Assembly: GCA_964019695.1 (NCBI GenBank)
Contig: OZ026515.1
Coordinates: forward strand, 132,702,849-132,766,848
Source: Loripinus fragilis
Taxonomy: Eukaryota > Mollusca > Bivalvia > Lucinida > Lucinidae
Length of the DNA: 64,000 nucleotides
Reading direction: 5' to 3'
Shown here in pieces: positions 31,301 to 33,530 of this stretch. Numbering within the stretch: the stretch's first letter is position 1; every line of letters begins with the position of its first letter. The notes under the pieces were generated by a model, which saw nothing but the letters and a program-made list of their open reading frames with translations, made no database searches and was not told the DNA's origin. A program made the position numbers and the translations under genes.

Positions 31301-33137
31301 AAGTTCCAATCTTCAAGGTGGACAACTCTTCAGATGCCAGAAAGACAGGAACCATAGAAAGCCAATGAGGACCAATTCCTTCTTCCAGGGATCGCATCTC
31401 CTTTTTCAAGATATAATGGTTTTCATCAAGAGTTACTTGGAGAAGAACACATTATTGCAGTGTGCGAAGTTCAGTGGAATGGCATATGGATCCTCGGCAG
31501 TCGACTGGGCCTCTTTCATGAGAGAGCTCTTCCTAGAGCACTACGTACGCAACATCAAAAACTTAAAGCTGAGCGGTACCATCGAGATCGACGAGTCTTT
31601 ATTTGGTAGGAGAGTTAAGTTCCACAGAGGCAACCCAAACAAGGGCATGAAAGTTTGGATCTTTGGTCTTGTGGAGAGGAAAAGCAACCAAGTGATTCTC
31701 TATCCAGTGGCTGATAGACGAGAGGCTACCCTCGTCCCTGTCATTCAGCGCCACGTCGAGGCTGGTAGTACAATTTATAGCGATGGATGGTCCGCCTATT
31801 GTAACCTCAACGAGTTTGGATACCAGCATTTTACAGTCATCCACAAGTATGCCTTCAAAAAGACCTACAAGAACACAGAGACGGGAGAGAGGATATCTGT
31901 CAGCACAAACAAGATCGAAGGGGCGTGGCAGCATGCTAAGATGCATTTTAGACGAATGGCAGGGACTAGAATAACCCAGTTTGAAGGTCACCTCGCAGAA
32001 ATAATGTGGAGAAGCCAAGCAAAGGGCAACCTTTATGAGGAATTCTTCAAGTTGTTGAAATCCGTCTTCACACTGGACAAACCACCAGCTTACCAATACA
32101 GCTCTCCTGTGTTTGATACTTGGTCTGGGAGCTCGTTGGAAGACACAGTCCAGCCTGGGGTGAGTGATGCTGAATCCATGTCCGAGAGTGAAACGACAGA
32201 TAGCGAGGATGTGCGGGAAAACAACACCTCTGCAACATCAGAAGAACAGGACACCACTTTGACAGAAGAACCCCAAGCTGAACAACCTGTTGGTGCAACA
32301 GCAACCCGCCCAGCCTTCGTTAGACAACAGGAACATGTCTGCCACCCAGCGGGATACGTGCAAGAAAAAGAAGAAAGGACTGGCCCAAGAACAAAAGTTA
32401 CCAAGCGCAAACATCAGCGAAGGAGCAATCCATATGCCAAGTCTGCATTTTTGTTCAGCGCCGACTGGTCTGATGATGACGATTTCCAGTAGGCCTAGCT
32501 AATTTTTTGTTTGAAACATGTAAATATTGGTGTAAATATTTATTGTGTGAAATTCAACAAGACGGAATAAACTATATTTGAAATCATACTATCATAGCCA
32601 TTAAAATATGTGTTTTAGATTGGTTTAATCAAGACGGAATAAAGTGAAACATTCGTGTGATTAATCAGCTGACATTTCCCGCGAAAATGAGGATTTCATG
32701 GAATTTGATGTTTTCATTATGCATTTCCAGGGCCCAGCAAGGTGAAGGTCAGTAATATCTAATTTACGTATTTTGCATGTGGATTACTTTTTGTTATTTT
32801 TACCAAAATTTATTTGTGCCGCGGCACAGAAAACAGGATATTGCCCTCTTATGTAGGTCACTGGTTAGACCAAAGGTTTACTTCACTTTTCGCGTTTTAC
32901 AAACTTTCGCACTTTAGCCAAACCTGGGTTCGAAACATTCAGTAGCGAATCCTGCTGGTCAAATTTCATCGGATTCCTTCATTCTACTTTTGCTTTGTTT
33001 TAATTTAACCACAATTTACAAGAGAAAATAAGAAAACTTACATTCGCTGTGCAACATAAAGGGAAAATGAAGACTAGAATAACTTTAAAAATAGCTGTGA
33101 ATATAATCGACGACTTTTTATTCATGGGCGCAGACAT
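43..33137 (-). CDS. PIGK: PIGK gene, GPI-anchor transamidase catalytic subunit (exons 1-9, 3' end outside window)
   Basis: Encodes the caspase-like (peptidase C13 family) subunit that cleaves the GPI-attachment signal of precursor proteins in the ER and transfers the GPI anchor. Joined exons: 33042-33137, 26203-26348, 23232-23290, 22250-22326, 20180-20291, 9509-9605, 7842-7959, 981-1091 and 43-78, giving 852 nt or 284 codons with all phases matching. In order, the protein has a hydrophobic N-terminal signal segment (residues about 5-30), the HTNNWAVLV...FWFNYRHVAN core, the catalytic His in TGHGGDGF (His165) and the catalytic Cys in IDTCQAE (Cys207). Human PIGK, from memory, has His164 and Cys206. 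The C-terminal lumenal part and membrane anchor lie beyond the left edge. The gene is spread over 33 kb because its introns are loaded with mobile DNA. Splice sites are inferred from sequence and homology, not from transcripts. Confidence 0.95.
79..980. repeat. PIGK intron 8 with a palindromic MITE core near 650-712
   Basis: The arms ATTAGAGGAAAATGACC and GGTCATTTTCCTCTAAT form an almost perfect palindrome of about 60 bp centred near 681. GTTATAAAGGGAC occurs on either side (near 631 and 781). A related GACCATT fragment is at 20020-20075. Nothing coding was seen in the rest of the intron. Confidence 0.7.
981..1091 (-). CDS. PIGK: PIGK exon 8
   Basis: Encodes HHVDPAIGVYVIDRYTYY, then ALEFLESVKPGSKKTMG and QF. 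It aligns with the family DPAIGVHLMDRYTFY region. Both borders are phase 0. The acceptor has 13-14 nt of non-MITE sequence before a MITE begins at 1105. Confidence 0.95.
1105..1309. mobile_element. MITE, family with CAGTAAAACCTGTCTTAAG ends (copy 1)
   Basis: Both ends resemble CAGTAAAACCTGTCTTAAG, and the centre is a hairpin (AGAATGCTCC/GGAGCATTCT flanked by TGCAGGTCAAA). TA follows the right end, consistent with a Tc1/mariner-like (Tigger-type) non-autonomous element. A second copy is at 57160-57360. The left end stops 13 bp upstream of PIGK exon 8. Confidence 0.8.
1380..1485. repeat. Hairpin repeat, CAGTTTGGATC...GATCTGGGTAC family
   Basis: Inverted arms CAGAGTTTCAAACAGTTTGG and GGTACAAACTCCTTGCAAAGG surround a short loop. 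Related copies lie near 23790-23960, 36395-36495, 45838-45925, 46812-46905, 49585-49690, 53222-53262 and 56735-56900. They are often next to remnants of AACTCTTTGCATGC, the probable terminal repeat. Confidence 0.7.
1530..1735. mobile_element. MITE, ACATATGTTTTGGTTGAG family (copy 1)
   Basis: The central arms are ACATATGTTTTGGGTGCT and its inverse, with CTCACTGAGACAGTTC in the loop. The outer ends are TCATAGGTCCAGATA and TATCTGGAGGCCTGG. At least six other copies share the same core: 21410-21595, 22362-22555, 36119-36307, 38730-38905 and 46420-46615, plus half copies at 20078-20165 and 45975-46040. This is the most abundant MITE in the window. Confidence 0.85.
1926..1950. repeat. Poly(T) run
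   Basis: An uninterrupted run of T in PIGK intron 7, just before a TTAACCCTT-family MITE. Confidence 0.95.
1968..2190. mobile_element. MITE, TTAACCCTTAAAGCGCC family (copy 1)
   Basis: Imperfect ends TTAATCCTTAAAGCACCA and CAGCGCTGTAAGGGCTAA, with a central hairpin GAGCAGTCTGATCTGGGTCC. Other copies: 22012-22243, 26993-27219, 27801-28047 and 50441-50658. The TTAA at the termini suggests TTAA-target elements (piggyBac- or Kolobok-like). Confidence 0.8.
2191..2691. other. Intronic stretch without recognised features
   Basis: AT-rich PIGK intron 7 sequence. No reading frame, hairpin or repeat family was recognised. Confidence 0.5.
3539..3575. repeat. ACAG-type microsatellite
   Basis: Repeated CAGACAGA/CAAACAG units, slightly degenerate, inside the 4.4-kb element. 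Confidence 0.85.
3845..5075 (+). pseudogene. Decayed gene of a dispersed invertebrate repeat-protein family (HEEADTR...TGCD, Cys-rich tail)
   Basis: Pieces in changing plus-strand frames occur in the order I recall for a protein family very common in cnidarian and mollusc genomes. They are VVMLNGASVV (about 3868), DSLKASTRETRG then RRVVHQITVVPKNWQDFL (about 4035-4130), CLHEEADTRIF then VDPDVVVLVV (about 4346-4460), FHSLTGCNKTSFLLGRGKR (about 4549-4605), TIERFITVLYGRTS (about 4687) and a tail with RYGCLQGCRSRKC and LCLCGG (about 4990-5070). The normal Cys-rich tail reads like RCGCKKGC...CQCGG. Several frameshifts and stops break it. The family's biochemical role is not known to me. It may be the former cargo or autonomous gene of the enclosing element. 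Confidence 0.75.
5440..6690. repeat. Inverted repeat pair inside the 4.4-kb element
   Basis: About 100 bp at 5440-5540 (GAGAACCACTGTGCTCGAAC, CTGTCGACGAGGGCAC) recurs inverted at 6600-6700 at roughly three-quarters identity by eye. They could be the ends of a nested element or duplicated arms of the host element. Confidence 0.5.
5884..6125 (+). repeat. Dispersed repeat with GGTATCCTGGGTCAGGTGTG motif (copy 1)
   Basis: Contains CCAGTAAATACTTTAACTGA, GGCTCTCGTTTGTGGTGT and GGTATCCTGGGTCAGGTGTG. Two other copies carry the same blocks in order: 26548-26885 (inverted) and 43880-44212. Class unknown. Confidence 0.8.
7295..7402 (-). other. Exon-like module ending in a stop codon (copy 1)
   Basis: On the minus strand a CTACCAG acceptor-like site is followed by 28 open codons, GVRSAMRAASQLPGKG then PTDVDDAPAPAR, and TAA. 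A second copy at 57858-57952 (also minus) has the same frame and stop with a few substitutions, and similarity begins exactly after the AG. It does not match PIGK. I do not recognise the protein. Confidence 0.5.
7492..7690 (+). mobile_element. tRNA-derived SINE (copy 1)
   Basis: The head has an A box (TAGCTCAATGGTAGAG) and a degraded B box (TTTTGAGCCTC). The body is CCTTGAGCAAGACACATTTA and AACCCAGGAAGACCCATCCC, and the tail GACTGGGACATAAAAATCAAA runs into CAAA repeats. Same family as 11439-11591, 15115-15316, 39678-39872 and 44718-44905. Confidence 0.85.
7701..7760 (-). repeat. Inverted SINE-tail fragment with a TTTG run
   Basis: A TTTG microsatellite (7701-7731) is followed by CTTTACGTCCCAAGTCAACA, the inverse of the SINE 3' end, then AGCTATGGTCATGGCGGG. 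The last block recurs near 21710, so it marks a related repeat. Confidence 0.65.
7842..7959 (-). CDS. PIGK: PIGK exon 7: catalytic cysteine
   Basis: Encodes YHELFFMIDTCQAESLF, then QKFYSPNILAVASSKVG and EDSLS. The Cys in IDTCQAE is the nucleophile. The first 63 nt of this exon, with its acceptor, form one unit of a 106-bp tandem array that continues upstream to about 8318. The donor is GTAATT. Confidence 0.95.
7897..8318 (-). repeat. 106-bp tandem array containing PIGK exon 7 and three partial exon copies
   Basis: Four units start at 7897, 8003, 8109 and 8215 with an exact 106-bp period. Unit 1 overlaps the first 63 nt of the functional exon. Units 2-4 repeat the intron end, the TATTTCAG or TATTCCAG acceptor and the open frame with IDTC[QR]AESLFQKF, then hit TAG immediately after the duplicated part because the rest of the exon and its donor are absent. 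Each copy keeps the catalytic-Cys codon. Confidence 0.93.
8338..8580. mobile_element. MITE with GGGCCTTG/GAGGCCC ends (copy 1)
   Basis: The ends GGGCCTTGATACAAGAAAAC and TTTTGTCTCATTGAGGCCC enclose the hairpin CAGACCAGCCTGCACATCTG/CAGTCTGATCAG. A second copy is at 47636-47880. Confidence 0.75.
8581..9508. other. PIGK intron 6 without recognised features
   Basis: No convincing coding sequence or repeat structure was seen. Confidence 0.5.
9509..9605 (-). CDS. PIGK: PIGK exon 6: catalytic histidine
   Basis: Encodes (G)HGGDGFLKFQDAEEV, then ELADAFEQMWQKRR. HGGDGF carries the catalytic His of the C13 fold. The acceptor at 9606 has only 28 bp of host sequence, counting the target-site duplication, before a hAT-like element begins. 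Confidence 0.95.
9634..10501. mobile_element. hAT-like non-autonomous element with 8-bp target duplication
   Basis: The right end inverted reads TAGGGGTGTAACGATACATC and the left end TAGGGCTGACTATCAATGCC. The flanks are TGTTTAAC (9626-9633) and TATTTAAC (10502-10509), 7 of 8 identical. The TIR type and 8-bp duplication fit hAT. Both ends are rich in ACTATCACGATA blocks. No transposase was found. Inserted 28 bp from the PIGK exon 6 acceptor. Confidence 0.8.
10605..10800. repeat. Dispersed inverted-repeat block
   Basis: ATGCCTCTAATAAGTGTCCA and GTCCATGCTGACAAATCCAG recur inverted near 53505-53575 with similar spacing. It also carries GGCACATATGCC. Probably a MITE of undetermined ends. Confidence 0.5.
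11105..12975. repeat. Diverged tandem duplication of about 1.1 kb
   Basis: Blocks recur in the same order. GCTGATCAGACTG is at 11129 and 12283. TCGAATTTCAAT is near 11262 and 12403. AGATTCTCACACAACT is at 11611, with a one-base variant at 12596. GCGACATTTGGAAGGTTCC is near 11804 and 12836. The last block is part of about 35 nearly identical bases although the surroundings have drifted. Confidence 0.75.
11439..11591 (-). mobile_element. tRNA-derived SINE, internally deleted, with 10-bp target duplication
   Basis: Bounded by AAGAGGGGAT at 11429-11438 and 11592-11601. The inverted head (GAGCGCAGTGGTAGAG, GAGCCTCACCGGCGTC) and tail (GATGGGACGTAAAGAATC) are present, but about 50 bp of the body is missing compared with 15115-15316. 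It sits inside the first unit of the tandem duplication, so it inserted after duplication or was lost from the other unit. Confidence 0.88.
14528..14547. repeat. TAAG microsatellite
   Basis: Five GTAA-type tetranucleotide units in tandem. Confidence 0.9.
15115..15316 (+). mobile_element. tRNA-derived SINE, best-preserved copy, 13-bp target duplication
   Basis: Flanked by ACAAAGACATACG at 15102-15114 and 15317-15329. The head contains TGGCTCAGTGGTAGAG (A-box match) and GGTTCGAGCCTC (B-box match). The body and the AATCAAATCAAACAAACA tail are complete. The exact duplication and full length make this the reference copy of the family in the window. Confidence 0.93.
17352..17376. repeat. Poly(C) run, 25 bp
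   Basis: Uninterrupted C, with a similar GG-rich context to the repeats at 17965-18120. Confidence 0.95.
17812..18138. mobile_element. Element with GGATCCAG...CTGGAT ends and homopolymer G/C runs
   Basis: ATGCATGGATCCAGGAATTT at the left and CTCTGGATTCGCGCATTGC at the right are inverted. Inside are a G run of 41 bp (17965-18005) and a C run of 15 bp (18106-18120). Related GCGCGGATCCAG ends occur at 61086, 61913 and 62293. Confidence 0.6.
17965..18005. repeat. Poly(G) run, 41 bp
   Basis: The longest homopolymer in the window. Its length is probably assembly-dependent, since such runs are hard to sequence. Confidence 0.9.
18468..18940. other. Stretch with one short palindrome
   Basis: CCAGCGAACCGCCATT/AATGGCATTTCGCTGG near 18687-18720 is an inverted repeat. 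Nothing else was recognised. Confidence 0.4.
18941..18976. repeat. GA microsatellite
   Basis: About 18 uninterrupted GA dinucleotides. Confidence 0.95.
19237..19302. repeat. GA microsatellite
   Basis: About 33 GA dinucleotides, the second tract within 300 bp. Confidence 0.95.
20078..20165. mobile_element. Half copy of the ACATATGTTTTGGTTGAG MITE
   Basis: Right half only (GAGACGGTTCTTTTGAGTAC, ACATATGTTTTGGTTGAG), fused on its left to a GGAAAATGACCATT fragment of the MITE at 650-712. It ends about 15 bp from the PIGK exon 5 donor. Confidence 0.75.
20180..20291 (-). CDS. PIGK: PIGK exon 5
   Basis: Encodes VTVENFIRVLTGRLPP, then STPRSKRLLSDEHSNIL and VYMT, which is the strongly conserved stretch before the catalytic His. 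The terminal G forms a Gly codon with the first two bases of exon 6. It is followed by a 10.6-kb intron filled by the CpG-rich block at 10854-19953. Confidence 0.95.
20611..20830. mobile_element. MITE with TTTCCAACAATGTGG ends (copy 1)
   Basis: TTTCCAACAATGTGGTATG at the left and ATGCTACATTGTTGGAAA at the right, with the inner hairpin CAGCCTGCGCATATGCGCAG. Other copies: 36865-37080, and 63925 to the window edge. Confidence 0.8.
20831..21409. other. PIGK intron 4 stretch without recognised features
   Basis: AT-rich with several A/T runs. No frame or repeat was recognised. Confidence 0.45.
21410..21595. mobile_element. ACATATGTTTTGGTTGAG MITE (copy)
   Basis: Full hairpin with a perfect CTCATCGAG loop between AACCGT and ACGGTT. 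In this copy one arm has ACACGTG in place of ACATATG. Confidence 0.85.
22012..22243. mobile_element. TTAACCCTT-family MITE touching the exon 4 donor
   Basis: Begins TTAACCCTTAAATCACCA. Its right part (CAGACGACTTTTGTTGAT) stops about 6 bp from the PIGK exon 4 donor, and the usual terminal GGCGCTTTAAGGGTTAA is missing. The centre CTGCTCCTATAGGAGCAG is a perfect palindrome. Confidence 0.82.
22250..22326 (-). CDS. PIGK: PIGK exon 4 (77 bp)
   Basis: Encodes ATVFNNANQHINVYGDD, then VEVDYRGYE, matching the conserved YGDDVEVDYR block. It is in phase with exons 3 and 5. Its GTAGG donor is only about 6 bp from the end of a MITE of the TTAACCCTT family. Confidence 0.95.
22362..22555. mobile_element. 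ACATATGTTTTGGTTGAG MITE (copy)
   Basis: Left end CACAGGTTTAGATAAAG, right end CTCTTAACTAAAGTCCTG, with the standard core. It lies 36 bp upstream of PIGK exon 4. Confidence 0.85.
22556..23126. other. PIGK intron 3 stretch without recognised features
   Basis: AT-rich. A short TCCTGAACCTTCAGGAGC hairpin near 22828 was the only structure noticed. Confidence 0.45.
23127..23185 (-). repeat. SINE 3'-tail fragment
   Basis: TTTGATTCTTTACATTCCAG and TCAACATTTTTTCAGTCATG are the inverse of the SINE tail. The rest of the SINE is absent. It lies just beyond the PIGK exon 3 donor. Confidence 0.7.
23232..23290 (-). CDS. PIGK: PIGK exon 3 (59 bp)
   Basis: Acceptor TATTTCAG at 23291. The split codon gives Ser, then HIILMVADDMACNPRNPRP. 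It ends 1 nt into a codon at GTAAAG. ADDMACNPRNP is a hallmark of the PIGK/GPI8 family. Confidence 0.95.
23416..23688. mobile_element. MITE with TCAGGGGACAAAAAT ends
   Basis: TGTCAGGGGACAAAAATT at the left and ATTTTTGTCCCCTGAC at the right. The inner hairpin GAGTAATTCTTCCCAAAGCA is repeated in inverse at 23512-23535. Located 125 bp upstream of PIGK exon 3. Confidence 0.75.
23790..23960. repeat. Hairpin repeat, CAAACTGTTTGGACCCAGATC family
   Basis: CTGTTTGGACCCAGATCAGG and GGATCCAAACCATTTGACAC arms, followed by GCCAGCTGATCAGGATCCAC, which also occurs at 7179-7205 and, diverged, at 15022-15055. Confidence 0.7.
23961..25024. other. PIGK intron 2 stretch with one palindrome
   Basis: CCAAAAATCCATATTGGGG and its inverse form a perfect hairpin at 24362-24399. 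Nothing else was recognised. Confidence 0.5.
25025..25152. repeat. 128-bp near-perfect palindrome
   Basis: Arms of about 62 bp beginning GGTTATAATATGGCCAAGG, with only a few mismatches and almost no loop (GGCCCTTGGGCC at the centre). Likely a foldback MITE. Confidence 0.85.
25153..26032. other. PIGK intron 2 stretch with a small hairpin
   Basis: A CCTGATCAGACTGTTTC/GAAGTCTGATTTGGG hairpin at about 25402-25442 belongs to the GATCTGGGTC superfamily. No coding sequence was seen. Confidence 0.5.
26033..26168. mobile_element. 136-bp palindromic MITE beside PIGK exon 2
   Basis: TTATTGACTTCAATTTCGG at the left mirrors CATTGAAGTCAATAA at the right. The inner GGTAGACATGAGGATTTACC is also mirrored. 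Confidence 0.85.
26203..26348 (-). CDS. PIGK: PIGK exon 2
   Basis: Starts after TATTTCAG and reads PKVEEFFTSDHTNNWAVLV and onward to YRSVKRLGIPD, ending 2 nt into a codon at a GTAAAA donor. It is nearly identical to the known family segment containing HTNNWAVLV and FWFNYRHVAN. The position after WAVLV is Asp here, where I recall Cys in human. A 136-bp palindromic MITE lies 34 bp past the donor. Confidence 0.95.
26548..26885 (-). repeat. Dispersed repeat with GGTATCCTGGGTCAGGTGTG motif (copy 2)
   Basis: Inverted relative to 43880-44212 and very similar to it over more than 300 bp (CCGTTCCAAGGCGGTAC, GTTAAACCGGTTTAAGCCC). GGTGCAAAGATCAAGAATCG marks one end. Confidence 0.85.
26993..27219. mobile_element. 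TTAACCCTT-family MITE (copy)
   Basis: CTAACCCTTAAAGTGCCA at the left and TGGGCTTTAAGGGCTAA at the right, with the GGAGCAGTCTGATCTGGGTC core. Confidence 0.8.
27220..27800. other. PIGK intron 1 stretch without recognised features
   Basis: Nothing coding or repetitive was recognised. Confidence 0.45.
27801..28047. mobile_element. TTAACCCTT-family MITE (copy)
   Basis: TAGCCCTTAAAGCGCCAAG at the left and GGCGCTTTCAGGGTTAA at the right. The body is close to 22012-22243. Confidence 0.82.
28111..28263 (-). other. Possible coding-exon remnant
   Basis: After GTGATTGCAG (minus strand) an open stretch reads KEKDYSTINPFEKLKG, NQRKFHIYKDQMERYK, then LIWTVVSDSG before a stop. The composition looks like real protein, but I cannot name a family and no partner exon was found nearby. 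Confidence 0.3.
28264..29255. other. PIGK intron 1 stretch without recognised features
   Basis: AT-rich up to the Merlin target duplication. Confidence 0.4.
29593..30021 (-). CDS. Second Merlin reading frame, unknown 142-residue protein
   Basis: ATG at 30021, TGA at 29593-29595. The frame is divergent from the transposase and entirely inside the element. The sequence looks like a globular protein, with a helical middle (RLLVAAFVYVNGLNPVIFL) and a C-terminus YNLYAYNVGNNRYEYLDG ending in a basic RRYRHASRR. No zinc finger, membrane segment or signal peptide was seen. I do not recognise a domain. It could be an accessory or DNA-binding factor, or a passenger gene. Intactness over 142 codons in AT-rich DNA argues that it is real. 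Confidence 0.6.
   Translation of the reverse strand: MAFRPYLDKILFETGYIMETSAPKSKHRQIYEKWMEIQEIIGAANKWPFRIRKLFWTQNIKHFDRLLVAAFVYVNGLNPVIFLEWAHLNSMCRDHTGYKHFTNLLFELFDQRKYNLYAYNVGNNRYEYLDGTVRRYRHASRR
30125..30743. repeat. Long inverted repeat between the two Merlin frames
   Basis: CGGTATAGTACTCCTGTTA at 30125 mirrors 30725-30743. The arms continue imperfectly for about 165 bp (ACCAAGCCCC, CCCTTTTCCCGGGGAAACT mirrored at 30590-30650). GGCACAAATAACAGGAGTA occurs directly at 30464, 30524, 30719 and 30779 and inverted near 30324. It resembles the inner TIR sequence GGCACAGAAAACAGGA. It may be a nested foldback MITE or a cis-regulatory array. Confidence 0.8.
31062..32492 (+). CDS. Merlin transposase (ISXO2/IS1595-like DDE domain), 476 residues
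   Basis: Catalyses cut-and-paste transposition in the nucleus by binding the TIRs. The N-terminal part has a zinc-ribbon-like set (CDH...KC...RCQKDRNH, residues about 66-103). The catalytic core shows EIDESLFG (Asp177), IYSDGWSAY (Asp244) and STNKIEGAWQHAK (Asn283/Glu286 with a downstream Lys), the pattern of IS1595-family enzymes. The tail from about residue 355 is Ser/Glu-rich and acidic, with a final basic patch (TKRKHQRR) that could act as a nuclear signal. The start is ATG at 31062, preceded by in-frame GTG only. No stop or frameshift interrupts it. AATAAA follows at 32566 and 32638. Confidence 0.93.
   Translation: MSGESQKARKSGGNYRERITDASRITFKDFVNPWNFFYLFGCIESVIIEWMQNNGLLAVTLMCDHSVGANKCGGIMTLKPSSNLQGGQLFRCQKDRNHRKPMRTNSFFQGSHLLFQDIMVFIKSYLEKNTLLQCAKFSGMAYGSSAVDWASFMRELFLEHYVRNIKNLKLSGTIEIDESLFGRRVKFHRGNPNKGMKVWIFGLVERKSNQVILYPVADRREATLVPVIQRHVEAGSTIYSDGWSAYCNLNEFGYQHFTVIHKYAFKKTYKNTETGERISVSTNKIEGAWQHAKMHFRRMAGTRITQFEGHLAEIMWRSQAKGNLYEEFFKLLKSVFTLDKPPAYQYSSPVFDTWSGSSLEDTVQPGVSDAESMSESETTDSEDVRENNTSATSEEQDTTLTEEPQAEQPVGATATRPAFVRQQEHVCHPAGYVQEKEERTGPRTKVTKRKHQRRSNPYAKSAFLFSADWSDDDDFQ
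32566..32643 (+). terminator. Two polyadenylation signals after the Merlin transposase
   Basis: AATAAA at 32566-32571 and 32638-32643, each preceded by AAGACGG, so the short region appears duplicated. Confidence 0.6.
33042..33137 (-). CDS. PIGK: PIGK exon 1: start codon and signal peptide
   Basis: Two in-frame ATGs exist, at 33137 and 33125. The upstream one has A at -3 and adds only MSAP, so I chose it. The segment that follows (KKSSIIFTAIFKVILVF, then IFPLCCTAN) is a basic-then-hydrophobic signal peptide, as expected for an ER lumenal enzyme. The exon ends in phase 0 at a GTAAG donor and joins directly to PKVEEFFT of exon 2. The assignment rests on phase, position, the signal-peptide character and the head-to-head neighbour, because this part of the family is poorly conserved. 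Confidence 0.82.
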
Positions 33138-33470
33138 CTTGCAAATAGTTCTTGTACTTTTACGCAGAGTTAACAAAGCATTTGAGTCAATGGAAAGTCT
33201 TGATAAAATTTAATTTCTAATTTCTAATTAAAAATAGAAATTAACAGTCGATAGTATCATTTTATAATTAAAGACTCTATAAAAATCAAATTATATGCAT
33301 TCTGTTAGAGAACTATTTTGTTTACGACTACCGGAAGTTTCAAGCACCGATTTGTTGTCCTTAGCTACAGAGCAAATTTGGAAAGAGCTGCTGATTTTAT
33401 CTGGATTTTTGTCAAAGCCACCAAAATTACTACTCAACAGGCTACTTACATCCGATGCCGTAGTGGCAAA
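33138..33470. promoter_or_regulatory. Shared head-to-head promoter region between PIGK and AK5
   Basis: Only 333 bp separate the two start codons, so both 5' UTRs and any core promoter must lie here or in upstream non-coding exons. ACCGGAAGT, a consensus ETS/GABPA site, lies at 33330-33338. Such sites are typical of bidirectional housekeeping promoters. The half nearest PIGK is very AT-rich and includes CTATAAAAAT near 33275. No transposon was recognised inside, unlike almost everywhere else in the window. Confidence 0.7.
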
Positions 33471-33530
33471 ATGACGACGGATGATGCTAAATCCTATCTC
33501 TCAAAGAAGCAGATCCCACGCTTGTTTGAG
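33471..33530 (+). CDS. AK5: AK5 exon 1 with start codon
   Basis: ATG at 33471 has A at -3. Twenty codons read MTTDDAKSYLSKKQIP, then RLFE, ending in phase 0 at a GTAACA donor. The frame is open upstream but has no earlier ATG, and this Met aligns with the AK5 family start. Confidence 0.92.

Larger units (their letters stand above)
29264..32845 (+). mobile_element. Complete Merlin-type DNA transposon, 3582 bp, 8-bp target duplication
   Basis: The inverted ends start GGCAATATCCTGTTTTCTG and are identical for about 37 bp, including the palindrome GTGCCGCGGCAC. CTCTTATG occurs at 29256-29263 and 32846-32853. An 8-9-bp duplication and an IS1595/ISXO2-type DDE transposase are the marks of the Merlin superfamily. 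Inside are a full transposase (31062-32492), a second, divergent frame (29593-30021) and a long inverted repeat between them. Identical TIRs, an exact duplication and intact frames suggest recent activity. It sits in PIGK intron 1. Confidence 0.95.

Noticed and set aside
31599..32096. 165-codon minus-strand frame inside the transposase
   Set aside because: Shadow of the well-supported transposase reading frame; no independent motif.
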